Shown here: positions 18,101 through 23,039 of the stretch, one piece after another
Layout: the number at the start of each line of letters is the position of its first letter
Position numbering within the stretch: the first letter of the stretch is position 1
IMG/VR virus record: IMGVR_UViG_3300020421_000050
Coordinates: 1 to 41,853 of that record
From: a virus
Reading direction: 5' to 3' (one strand)
Length of the DNA: 41,853 nucleotides
Program-made: the position numbers and the translations under genes
Notes under the pieces: generated by a model
The model's input: the letters and a program-made list of their open reading frames with translations, nothing else
Told to the model about the DNA's origin: nothing
Database searches by the model: none

Positions 18101-18796
18101 AACTTATGGCACTCACAAGAAGATAGTATTAGTAGCACAGATTTTGATACCAGCGAACACTGGATTCAATTTTCAGATAATAGTGGAACATTTTTAGGAG
18201 AAATTATAGATGAAGTAACCTACTCCACATTTACAGGAGGTCACGTATCACAAATTATAAGTGGCTCAGCTATAGACAATGAAAATGAGATGAAAGCTTG
18301 GAAACCAGGTATGATTCTATCAGCAACAGGAAACTTAAATGTAACTGGAAGTACTATAGGATTAGCTTGGCCGGAAGTTTCTATTACAACAACTGAAAAA
18401 GATAAAGCTGTAATGGGTGTCTACAAAGATATTAAGCCCGGTAGTGGTTCAAATTGGGTAGGTGTGTATAATAACAAAAATGCAGTAAGTAGTTCTACAG
18501 GAGACTGGGGCATAGGACACAATATGCATGGTTTAGATCCTATAAAACCAGCATTGGACTATAATGCGGTTGGTGAAGGAATGGTCTTGGTAACAGATAC
18601 TAATGGTAATATAGAAACAGGTGACTATATTTGTTCATCGGCTAGAACTGGTCACGGTGAAAAACAGGACGATGATTTACTACATAACTATACAGTAGCA
18701 AAAGCTACACAACCAATGGATTTCTCAACTGTATCAGATGATTCTGATTTAGGATACAAATCAGTACTAATTGCATGTACTTATCACTGTGGATAA
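6191..18796 (+). CDS. Giant tail-fibre protein with heptad-repeat stalk and Hint domain
   Basis: A 4201-residue protein encoded by 12.6 kb. Residues 1 to about 1090 are Gly/Ser/Asn-rich beta modules typical of phage fibres, including three copies of a GxIxGWxI unit at about 773, 858 and 969. Residues about 1100-3166 are Ala/Ser/Gln heptads of the pattern (S/G/K)-A-x-x-(A/S)-x-x, similar in style to the lambda side tail fibre Stf. A fourth GW unit (3202) follows, then a Hint domain (3286-3435) and a beta-rich C-terminal part. The last 80 or so residues (GEGMVLVTD...DYICSS...QDDDLLHNYTVAKAT) resemble C-terminal chaperone/self-cleavage regions of phage fibres. It probably forms a trimeric adsorption fibre. 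There is no clear Shine-Dalgarno sequence before the start. Confidence 0.88.
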   Translation: MSKIQKTAFLQNLQDIDAFENEEGITSKYFNITDIPLELPMGKSSMLIMGSKFLKNDVVLKLELTDSLGNPVYLEPVYDYEESGGVRVGIEVYKNTAAGSATLTILGELDPAEFDGVIPPEFQGIYNVKYTRPLTINKTIANDRPIRFYKKPEVNVTEIIKGQVSLTSTSTGSNVQNVGFIEGFPVPNTEGNQFTIDGDNFGEVQSYNDQVYGFSPIGNYESYDTSDPRYTFKIGNADFSSSMVGGTLTISQPNAITPFQTSSNTVVPPYSSRITKVINKKTIEVQKPFGVYDSGSGFYRIAGIGSGSYQINWPKEHEYDTSSINFKSFADVRLKKLRTFSGDINRVAAYIKNNGPFSNWQKVIDTPVESPELLLDPTSMTGTSRIGVFSSDSVINTYWTATGGQFGTETSATVQTFSDNEYLSDSVFVSASAASMLDDDSNEWIKLQLKSNYSMNFIEDTEYRIKAKLFCDNTNGLQNSVKAVFHMSGSAFGMSPSLSDSNYGRAIAKVQFDNIANKTDQQDLEATFVPDSSGNAILQVRFTGGHWHMSQVSIKPNSDTNFSPEFIRLIAPVPPLQTRPDNLDFAFEFYDINNNKAKTVLTTIPDNPNGVEFAGENMNILGDDNMIGGSVFVGGDAIGAGIQFGGVNSTLPETGESAAEGSGFIRSVKYQGFTSASLSTDNTGFMIYSGSVLPDSGDNYSGVGLELVGESGSLRFGTKPSRFEVIADAFFVGSDNTQFISGSGGIIEISSSAFHLSSSGDVVISGSVTAVEGNIAGWKIVDNKLSGSNATLDAFGSALYKSDEGPDTNPNDGYYIDFTPSSNNPFFVRFGQNFAVSSSGVLIASGALIEGQLTASTGKIADWNIGSNTISKATNNKFTGLSSAGDTRFFAGASSLTNSGSAPFNVKSDGSITASNYRFDGDGLITGSVTVGESVTILGAISANTINTPAAGPFKASITNTGFARFVSASIGGWNVDEDAIFSGDKVIDGSYATSGSMTITGSGGIHANQFIISASGEAFFKGELDNTAKFGGGAGGVRFNDFFETETIDGTPRIVQKPTAVLKSATGQILSANDLSGSYGEANVSASFSISASGVSIEQAEVSTQKAQQSSQFAQSSAGSATLSAASASVASQKAQDANSSAQQSATGASQAQAGASTAQQGAISSAGSATVSAASASAADQSAQASTQARNAARIASGSAEVASQTSQAGATTAQQGAQSSAVSATLSAASASAASASSAQAGQARSQSQTAASQAGTSAQQSNQFRQGSLAAATGSLSSSFASRDSASFSETKAQQSNQFAQSSATSATTSEASAQSSNQSAQTANQKAQQASSSEGVASTGAQQAAASATTSEASAQSSNQAAQSSNQSAQGANTSAQASNQSAQSAATGSSQAQAGATSAQQGASQAQQGASVSQQGAQSAASSATTSEASAQSSAASATEADASASLATQRAQSASTSAQQSATGASQSQAGATSAQQGASVSQQGAQSSATSAQSSAVSATVSDASASAAAQSAQSSNQSAQSSATGASQSQAGATSAQQGAQSSATSATSAEGSAQTANQKSQDANSSAQQSAAGASTAQQGAISSAGSATSAAGSATEADASASLATQRAQAADTSAQQSATGASQSQAGATSAQQGAGVAQQGASTSQQGAQSSAASATSAEGSAQSSNQSAQGAAGSANTAQQGAQTSQAGASTAQQGASTSQQGASTAQQGAQSSAASATSAAGSATEADASASLATQRAQSASTSAQQSATGASQAQAGATTSQQGAQTSQAGASTAQQGAGVAQQGAGVAQQGASTSQQGAQSSAASATTSEASAQSSNQSAQGANTSAQSSAGSADTANQKAQDASSSAQSSAGSATSAAGSATEAEASASVANQKAQISQQGASTSQQGAQSSAASATSAEGSSQTANQKAQAANTSAQSSAGSATTANQKAQQASTSATGASQSAQSSAASATVADASASAAAQSAQSSNQSAQTSQAGASTAQQGASTAQSGASTAQQGAQSAASSATSAEGSSQSASQSAQGAAGSATNANTSAQGANQSAQGAAGSATSAEGSAQSSAGSATTSQQGASTSQSGASTAQQGASTAQQGAQSAASSATTSEASAQSSNQAAQSSQAGAASSQQGAQNSAGSATESAQSAAQSATKASQAALQAQGAAASASAAEDAAQQAATKAQQASTAAQQASTKASDAETSAQQAAAKAQNAASSAQTAAVSATAAAASASLASTSSQQASNVATQASQIASQAAASATAAAQEAAASLASAQQSGGSAQASSQSAQSSNQSAQGAAGSATTANQKAQSANTSAQSSSQSAQSSAGSATTANQKAQQASSSAQTSAVSATSAAGSATEAEASASVANQKAQIAQQGASTSQSGASTAQQGASTAQSGATSAQQGASSANTSAQSSAGSATSANQKAQQASSSAQSSATSATSAEGSAQTANQKSQDASSSAQTANQKAQQASASSTSANTSAQTSAVSATVSAASASVANQKAQVAQQGASTAQSGASTAQSGATSAQQGASQAQSGAQSAASSATSAEGSSQTANQKAQAANSSAQSSAGSATTANQKAQDSNASAQSSATGASQAQAGATSAQQGASTAQSGASTAQTGASQASTSAQTSAASATISAASASVANQKAQSANQSAQGAAGSATSANSSAQSSAGSATTSQQGASTAQSGASTAQSGATTAQQGASSAQSGAQSAASSATSAEGSAQSSNSSAQQSAAGATSAQQGASTAQSGASTAQSGATTAQQGASTSQSGASTSQTGASQASTSAQSSATSATTSEASAQGSAASASASTQSAQSSQQGAQNSAASAAESAASANASAQSANTSAQSAAGSATTAQQAASSATSASQNASAAATSAQQAADEATDASQEATTASQKASQASADATTASQKASQASSNATAASQSAANSATSAQQAADKATDASQDANTASQKAQQAASNATAASQSANTSAQSAAGSATSANQSATKASQASTSAAASAASASAASQKAQQASSSATSAAASATISAASASAASTIATQAAASATAAAQEAAASLASAQSSDGSAQNSNSSAQNANTSETNANSSAQNSNSSAQTSAASATISAASASAAKSSAQGAVNAESQASTLRGQASTLQGQASTIRSQAVSISSSTNLRAEGIQDILSGSLGNNTSVVNLPNILATGSGVIAGWTIDANSITSAGTTSNKIVLRGALGSGTGNDSGTIGDVIAMSSFSEARFGAAGVTIGAIKSSNDAGIIDMKRRWNFLTSCFIGGTKVLMSDGSEKNIEDITEGETVLAYISGSIVQEKVTITDMIMHGETVKIELENIDITPTPAHPIFVKDKGWSSVWPEETLANASYGLEECAQIEVGDKLLQYDNNEIVEVEVLKINDIQEKAVKTYSLGVENAHNHFANNILVHNAQAYQATAWGSGTTQTFPVIQGDAEFDGSTVSIESGTVRHVSAGVYGRNVGSANTGNLDHVGILGYATGSNGAVNNQQYLSGLFLGSPVAIQSALWLGGGRPHSSLVGATNGLNLGYGTVISNLSGFNPDTDNTAKTTAAYGINFGGDVSLYRSGANVLSLGDNDKLSLGGTSSTGGEIRIGTTTSLGYIGIRNNTGAAATGLFGGTQGYIAMMDGNALTMELLSITNEYGAIKLYNNANVKITIDANAGITLASDVRINFDSTDTYIYANSQSTEDLVLGADDDIILEPDGEVRITTDLYITDDLFVDDFARIDALRVGNTSTDPGDGNLYVEDYIYAPGLGTGADNSVVILDSDNRLKTDEIDARVWGTTLLDGSNGSNNELAIFTDSNSVEGVSTLTYDNQTLNIGNGDSLPRLFIDSTSSGNNWTAQGAWASIGESPGGAASLDLTYTGDGYGRIGMGTVTNGIPEYGEIKFYYAGDRIEIPSADVEIHNALSIGHTGTPAGTLDVRSSSDTYMGIFRNTTSTDGDNSYILNLWHSQEDSISSTDFDTSEHWIQFSDNSGTFLGEIIDEVTYSTFTGGHVSQIISGSAIDNENEMKAWKPGMILSATGNLNVTGSTIGLAWPEVSITTTEKDKAVMGVYKDIKPGSGSNWVGVYNNKNAVSSSTGDWGIGHNMHGLDPIKPALDYNAVGEGMVLVTDTNGNIETGDYICSSARTGHGEKQDDDLLHNYTVAKATQPMDFSTVSDDSDLGYKSVLIACTYHCG
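8507..9132 (+). repeat. GxIxGW repeat units 1-3 in the giant fibre
   Basis: Three related protein units begin at residues about 773 (GNIAGWKIVDNKLSG), 858 (GKIADWNIGSNTIS) and 969 (ASIGGWNVDEDAIFSG), each followed by Ser/Gly/Thr-rich beta sequence. A fourth copy (GVIAGWTIDANSITSAG, residue 3202, base 15794) sits on the other side of the heptad stalk. The spacing between copies 1 and 2 is about 85 residues and between 2 and 3 about 110. Confidence 0.7.
9490..15690 (+). repeat. Heptad-repeat array (about 295 heptads, 21-bp unit) in the giant fibre
   Basis: About 2,060 residues can be cut into consecutive seven-residue words without losing phase. Examples are SAQSSNQ, SAQGAAG, SATTANQ, KAQQASS, GASTAQQ, GATSAQQ, SATSAEG, SATEADA, SASLATQ, RAQSAST and GASQAQA. 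Position 2 is nearly always Ala and position 5 nearly always Ala or Ser, giving the 3-4 spacing of coiled-coil a/d core positions with very small side chains (Alacoil-like). Some stretches (about residues 1195-1215 and 1260-1300) vary in composition but keep the phase. Codons for the same word differ between copies (GCA/GCT, TCA/TCT/AGT/AGC), so the DNA is less repetitive than the protein. Confidence 0.92.
16046..16495 (+). other. Hint domain (intein-like, BIL type A-like) embedded in the giant fibre
   Basis: Residues 3286-3435 form a 150-residue Hint module. Block A starts with Cys3286 (CFIGGTKVLMSDGSEKNIED), block B carries TPAHPIF with the TxxH histidine, block F is TYSLGVENAHNHFANN, and block G ends ILVHN with the His-Asn pair. 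No homing endonuclease domain is present. The residue after the terminal Asn is Ala (GCG at 16496), not the Cys/Ser/Thr needed for classical splicing. This points to a bacterial-intein-like domain that may splice by an alternative route or only cleave. If it cleaves at both ends, pieces of 3285 and 766 residues would result. Confidence 0.85.
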
Positions 18797-18865
18797 AAAT
18801 TTTTTTATTTTCAAAAAGTATGAAAATATATATTAACAAACTAACTTAAAATAAGGAGAATACAA

Positions 18866-19156
18866 ATGGCAGTATCTAAGAAAGTCCGAATCCCTGGAAC
18901 ATTTAGACTAGAGGTGGGAAACCACTCTTGTGTACATGAAGATCCAGAAACATCTTTTGGTGGCGGATACGAATCTGGTTCTGTTGAAGACTATCTCTCA
19001 AAAGGTAAGATGTGTGTTATAGAAGCACCTAACGGTGGTGATGATTTTGAAATGGAATGTTTCATAGTCGCACAAAACTTCTTTACAGGATTCCCATCTT
19101 ACACAGGAGAGAAGAACGCAGAAGGCTGTACAGTATACGTTGAAAAAAAGAACTAG
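18866..19156 (+). CDS. Small protein of unknown function
   Basis: A 96-residue protein preceded by a strong ribosome-binding site (AAGGAGAA, eight bases before the ATG). The sequence is soluble-looking, with alternating beta-type segments (TFRLEVGNHSCVHED, MCVIEAPNG, MECFIVAQNFF, CTVYVEKK) and four cysteines. I do not recognise the family. It lies between the giant fibre gene and the endolysin with only nine bases to the latter, so it is probably co-transcribed with it. A small virion or fibre-associated protein is conceivable, given the strong translation signal and position. Confidence 0.65.
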   Translation: MAVSKKVRIPGTFRLEVGNHSCVHEDPETSFGGGYESGSVEDYLSKGKMCVIEAPNGGDDFEMECFIVAQNFFTGFPSYTGEKNAEGCTVYVEKKN

Positions 19157-19165
19157 GAGAACAAA

Positions 19166-19642
19166 ATGAAAACATCATTTGATGAAATTATTGAAGTTGT
19201 CCTACACCACGAAGGTGGGTATGTAAATGATCCTAAAGATCCAGGTGGCGAAACTAATTATGGTGTATCTAAACGCGCCTATCCAGATGTAGACATTAAA
19301 AATCTTACAGAAGATGGCGCGAAAGATATTTATAGAAGAGATTACTGGGAAAAGTATCGCTGCAATGAACTTCCTGAAGACCTCCGACACATTTATTTTG
19401 ATATGTGTGTTAATATGGGTGCTGGACGTGCAACAAAAATAATGCAAGAGACAGCAAACGCTAAAGGAGCTAATCTAAAAGTAGACGGAGGCATGGGACC
19501 AAAAACAGTAGCAGCAATGCAAAACGTAGAATTAAAAAGAGTCAGAGCGTATAGAGTAAAATACTATGCTAATCTTATTGTAAGAAAACCTGACTTAGAA
19601 AAATTCTACTACGGTTGGTTTAATAGAAGTTTAGAAGTTTAG
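19166..19642 (+). CDS. Endolysin, GH108-type lysozyme with peptidoglycan-binding C-terminus
   Basis: A 158-residue muralytic enzyme that would cut host peptidoglycan for lysis. The N-terminus has the family 108 signature HHE16GGYVNDPKDPGGETNYG, in which Glu16 is the expected catalytic acid. FDMCVNMGAGRA follows as in GH108 proteins. Around residues 105-125 VDGGMGPKTVAAM matches the peptidoglycan-binding module that normally completes this family (PG_binding_3). There is no signal peptide, so it would need a holin or other export route; none is identified here. An AGGAGAA ribosome-binding site precedes the start. The assignment is strong and the length is normal. It could alternatively act in the virion, given its position among structural genes. 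Confidence 0.9.
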   Translation: MKTSFDEIIEVVLHHEGGYVNDPKDPGGETNYGVSKRAYPDVDIKNLTEDGAKDIYRRDYWEKYRCNELPEDLRHIYFDMCVNMGAGRATKIMQETANAKGANLKVDGGMGPKTVAAMQNVELKRVRAYRVKYYANLIVRKPDLEKFYYGWFNRSLEV

Positions 19643-19652
19643 GAGAAATGCA

Positions 19653-19931
19653 ATGGCATTAGAAGATGCAACAACACCAGACGTAAAACCACTTGGAAGT
19701 CCTGTAGGAAGATTCGCAGAATCTCCCTTAGCAGACACTTCTATGGGATCAGCAACTTATGATAATCCTGCAGATAAACTTGCAAGAGAAGGAGCGTCAG
19801 TAACAGGAATACCAGGTAAAGATCCATTAAAAAGATTTTCACCTGTTGGTAGACATAATCAAGAATCTAGAACATTTGGCACAGGAACACCTGCTGATTT
19901 AAGTAAAAACGATCCGTTTGGCAATCTATAA
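19653..19931 (+). CDS. Gly/Pro/Asp-rich small protein, unknown
   Basis: A 92-residue protein that looks intrinsically disordered: many Pro, Gly, Ser, Asp and Ala residues, no hydrophobic core and no cysteines. A loosely repeated SPVGR(F/H) segment occurs twice (about residues 16-20 and 64-68). It has a strong ribosome-binding site (AGGAGAA) and lies 10 bases after the endolysin stop and six before the next gene. I do not recognise it. A minor virion or linker protein would fit its composition and context but is not shown. Confidence 0.6.
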   Translation: MALEDATTPDVKPLGSPVGRFAESPLADTSMGSATYDNPADKLAREGASVTGIPGKDPLKRFSPVGRHNQESRTFGTGTPADLSKNDPFGNL

Positions 19932-19937
19932 TATAGA

Positions 19938-22496
19938 ATGTCAGACTACATTAAAAGGCTCGTTAATGAAGCAGTATACGGTGTAGACTGTTTAGTTTTA
20001 GATAACACAACAATAGAAGAATTCTTAGAATGGAGAGAGAATCTTCATGAGGGAAGTCAAGTACAAGGCGTGTATTCAGACGAAGGTTTATATGATTTCT
20101 TTGCTGGGTTTAAAGACTATGAAAGAATATCAAAAGCCAATGCTGCTAGAATTATTGGATGGCCAGTTGTAAACTACATCATAGATAATAAAGCAGATGA
20201 TCCATTTTACCAGATGGACATGTTAGATGATGACTGGAAGGGCAGAGCAAATACTGTATCACACGGTGGAACAGTACTCACAGGTGACAGCACTTTAAAG
20301 TCAGGTGATTATAAGTGGATGAAGCAGATAGAAGGTGTTATTGATGCTTTAGGATGGGAAGTTATAGACTGGATAGGATGTGGTGTAGATAGGAAAAGTC
20401 AAGTAGTTGTTATACCAACCAAAGACCAAAAAGTAAATGAAGCAATAAAAATACAGATAAAAGAAGAATTTGGTGCACCTTCAGGTATGTTGCCTTCTCC
20501 AAGCAGAAAAGGTGTAAAGAAAGCAAAGAAGAGAAAAGATAAGTCTATATACACAGAAAAAGAAGAATATACATTTGGTCCAGACTGGATTCCTACCAGC
20601 TTGTCTCAAAGAAAAAAGATGAAGAAGATGCACGGTAAACTAAACAGAAGCATACGTGAACAAGAAAATAATATTGAAAAATTAATTGCAGTATATCCTG
20701 GCAGGTTTCAACCATTTGGGCCACACCACAAAGCAACATATGAATTTTTAAAAAAGCGTTTTGATGAAGTTTTTATAGTTACTAGTAATAAGCAAGGAGG
20801 AAGTAGACATCCCATGAGTTTTTCACAAAAGAAAAAACACATGATGAAGATGGGAATACCTTCAAAGGCTATAGTGCAAGAAAAACAGCCATATATACCT
20901 AAGGGCTTGTTGTCAAAGTATGATGGTGATACAACCGCAGTGGTCTTCGCAGTTGGTGCGAAGGATGAAGGAAGACTATCAAGTGGAAAGTACTTTAAAA
21001 AGTACAGAAAAAATTATATGAGACTAAAAGGTTACAAAGAGCATGGATACACATTGCAGGCACCACACATATCAGTAAAAGTTGGAGGTCAAGAAGTAAG
21101 TGGAACAACAATGAGAATGCTTTTAGGATCTGACAAATATGACTTAGACTTAAAGAAGAGGTTTTTTAAGAAGATGTTTGGATATTTTGATCAAAAAACA
21201 TTTGATCTTTTTACTTCTTCATTTACAGAAGGAGCTAAAAAGAAAAATAAGTCTGTAATTATCGAAGGTGGTGCTTATGGTCACATGGCACATCCTTTTG
21301 ACGATTATGGTTTAACTTTTGGTGAACTAAAAGACATAATAGACTTAGGTTTACAAGGCAAATTAGACAAAGAAGAAGCAGTCACAGAAAAATTAGACGG
21401 ACAAAATATAATGATTTCTGCAATCAATGGTAAAGCTGTTGCTGCAAGAAATAAAGGTGACCTAAAAAGAGGTGGCATGAGTCTAAAAGGAGTTCAGGCA
21501 AAATTTGCAAATCATATACCGAGTGTTAGAGATGCTTTTGTATTTTCAATGAGAGATATTGCAAATGCAGTTGAAAAGATGTCAAAGAAAGATCAAGTTA
21601 CACTCTTTAACAATGGTAAAAACTGGGCAAATATAGAAATAATTTATCCAGAAAATTTAAATGTAATAGACTATGATGGACCTGCTACAATAGTTTTCCA
21701 CGGTATTTTAAAATATAATCAAGCTTGGACACCTTCTGGAGAGGTAAAGTCAGGAGGAAAAAGAATAGCTGACATTATAAACAAAGTAAACAAAGGAATA
21801 CAGACAAAATTTGCGTTTAAAGGTCCAAATGTAATTAAGATGCATAAGCCAAAGAACTACGGAGCTCTAAGACAAAAATATATTGGTTCTTTGAGTAAGT
21901 TGCAGAATATATATAGACTGAAAGATAGTGATGAATTATCGTTATATCACCAACACTTTTGGCTAGAATATGTTTTAAATGGTGCTAACTCCACTGATTA
22001 TAAAAATATACCAGACAATGTCTTATATCCTCTTATGAAGAGGTGGGCTTTCTCTGATAAAAGTTATAAAATGACAGAAATTAATAAATTAAAAGAAGAA
22101 CACCCAAAGTTTGTTGAATGGGTGAGAGCAACAGAAAAAATAGATCATGCTAAAATGCTTAAAGACAATATGAAGCCATTTGAAGAGATATTCTTTGGAG
22201 TAGGTGCAGAAATTTTAGATAATGCTAGTAATTACTTAAGTGCAAATCCAAATAAGACTTCTAAAAAATTAAGAGATGATTTAGATAAGGCTGTAAAAGC
22301 TCTTAAGTCTAAAAAAGACTTTTCCAACATTGATAAGTTAAAAGCACAATTAAAGAAATTAAAATCAATGCCAAGCATCACTAAAGCAGCACCGTCAGAA
22401 GGTCTAGTTTTCAAATACAAAGGCAAAGTTTATAAATTTACAGGATTCTTTGCACCAATCAACCAAATACTTGGTTTAGAAAAATTTTCGAGGTAG
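19938..22496 (+). CDS. Nucleotidylyltransferase (HxGH-type) fused to KxDG ligase-like domain
   Basis: An 852-residue multidomain protein. Residues 1 to about 235 are an unrecognised region. Residues about 248-400 begin VYPGRFQPFGPHHKATYE, the G-x-F-x-P-x-H-x-x-H loop of NMN/pantetheine-type adenylyltransferases (HIGH superfamily). GGQEVSGTTMRMLL (about 380-395) fits the C-terminal ISxTxxR-type motif. The C-terminal part carries the covalent nucleotidyltransferase set: TEK485LDGQNIM (motif I, lysine to be adenylated), WANIEIIYP (about 563-571, motif III), E821GLVFKY (motif IV) and KVYKFTG (motif V), as in RNA/DNA ligases. A nucleic-acid repair enzyme or NAD-related enzyme is likely; substrates are unknown. 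It lies directly upstream of the packaging genes. Confidence 0.8.
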   Translation: MSDYIKRLVNEAVYGVDCLVLDNTTIEEFLEWRENLHEGSQVQGVYSDEGLYDFFAGFKDYERISKANAARIIGWPVVNYIIDNKADDPFYQMDMLDDDWKGRANTVSHGGTVLTGDSTLKSGDYKWMKQIEGVIDALGWEVIDWIGCGVDRKSQVVVIPTKDQKVNEAIKIQIKEEFGAPSGMLPSPSRKGVKKAKKRKDKSIYTEKEEYTFGPDWIPTSLSQRKKMKKMHGKLNRSIREQENNIEKLIAVYPGRFQPFGPHHKATYEFLKKRFDEVFIVTSNKQGGSRHPMSFSQKKKHMMKMGIPSKAIVQEKQPYIPKGLLSKYDGDTTAVVFAVGAKDEGRLSSGKYFKKYRKNYMRLKGYKEHGYTLQAPHISVKVGGQEVSGTTMRMLLGSDKYDLDLKKRFFKKMFGYFDQKTFDLFTSSFTEGAKKKNKSVIIEGGAYGHMAHPFDDYGLTFGELKDIIDLGLQGKLDKEEAVTEKLDGQNIMISAINGKAVAARNKGDLKRGGMSLKGVQAKFANHIPSVRDAFVFSMRDIANAVEKMSKKDQVTLFNNGKNWANIEIIYPENLNVIDYDGPATIVFHGILKYNQAWTPSGEVKSGGKRIADIINKVNKGIQTKFAFKGPNVIKMHKPKNYGALRQKYIGSLSKLQNIYRLKDSDELSLYHQHFWLEYVLNGANSTDYKNIPDNVLYPLMKRWAFSDKSYKMTEINKLKEEHPKFVEWVRATEKIDHAKMLKDNMKPFEEIFFGVGAEILDNASNYLSANPNKTSKKLRDDLDKAVKALKSKKDFSNIDKLKAQLKKLKSMPSITKAAPSEGLVFKYKGKVYKFTGFFAPINQILGLEKFSR

Positions 22497-22499
22497 GTT

Positions 22500-23039
22500 A
22501 TGAATAGTGAAGATAGAGCATTAAAGAATATTTTACAAGGTCAGCCGGTCACAAAAAAAGTAATGGTTGGCTATGAAGGCAAAAAGCAAGAAAGCGGTGA
22601 CCAAAAAAGCAGACTGACTGATATTATGGCAGGTGTTAGAATGCCGTGGTTTTGCCCTAAGTGTGATAAGATAATGAAAAAGAATCTTGACAATAAAATG
22701 TGGAGGCTTTACCAACACTGTTTTGATTGTCAAATAGAAGAAGAACACGAATTACGTTCCAAAGGGTTATTTAAGCAGTGGGAAGACAAAAAAATATTAA
22801 TTAATAAAAGAAGCATTATAGAGGGCCAGATAAAAGAAATAGAAGAATTTATTAATATGGGAGATACAGAAGTTGTTGAACCTGTTAATATAGACACTGG
22901 TTATGTTCATGTTGAAAAATATGAATTAGATGCAAAGGTAAAGAAAGAAGCAAAAGAAGCATTAGTATCGCTAGATGCAGCACTTACAAATGTTAACAAG
23001 ACAATAAAGAAATTAGATGCAGAGCTCGAAGAAAATTAG
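22500..23039 (+). CDS. Zinc-ribbon protein in the small-terminase position
   Basis: A 179-residue protein with a CPKC...CFDC zinc ribbon (about residues 57-81). A charged, mostly helical C-terminal half follows, probably two coiled helices (about 95-120 and 145-179). It starts three bases after the previous stop, with AGGTAGG as ribosome-binding site, and overlaps the start of the large terminase gene by 23 bases. In T4 the gene in front of gp17 is the small terminase gp16. I see no sequence signature that proves gp16 identity, and the zinc ribbon is not a known feature of T4 gp16. It could be a DNA-binding packaging accessory or a divergent small terminase. Confidence 0.7.
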   Translation: MNSEDRALKNILQGQPVTKKVMVGYEGKKQESGDQKSRLTDIMAGVRMPWFCPKCDKIMKKNLDNKMWRLYQHCFDCQIEEEHELRSKGLFKQWEDKKILINKRSIIEGQIKEIEEFINMGDTEVVEPVNIDTGYVHVEKYELDAKVKKEAKEALVSLDAALTNVNKTIKKLDAELEEN

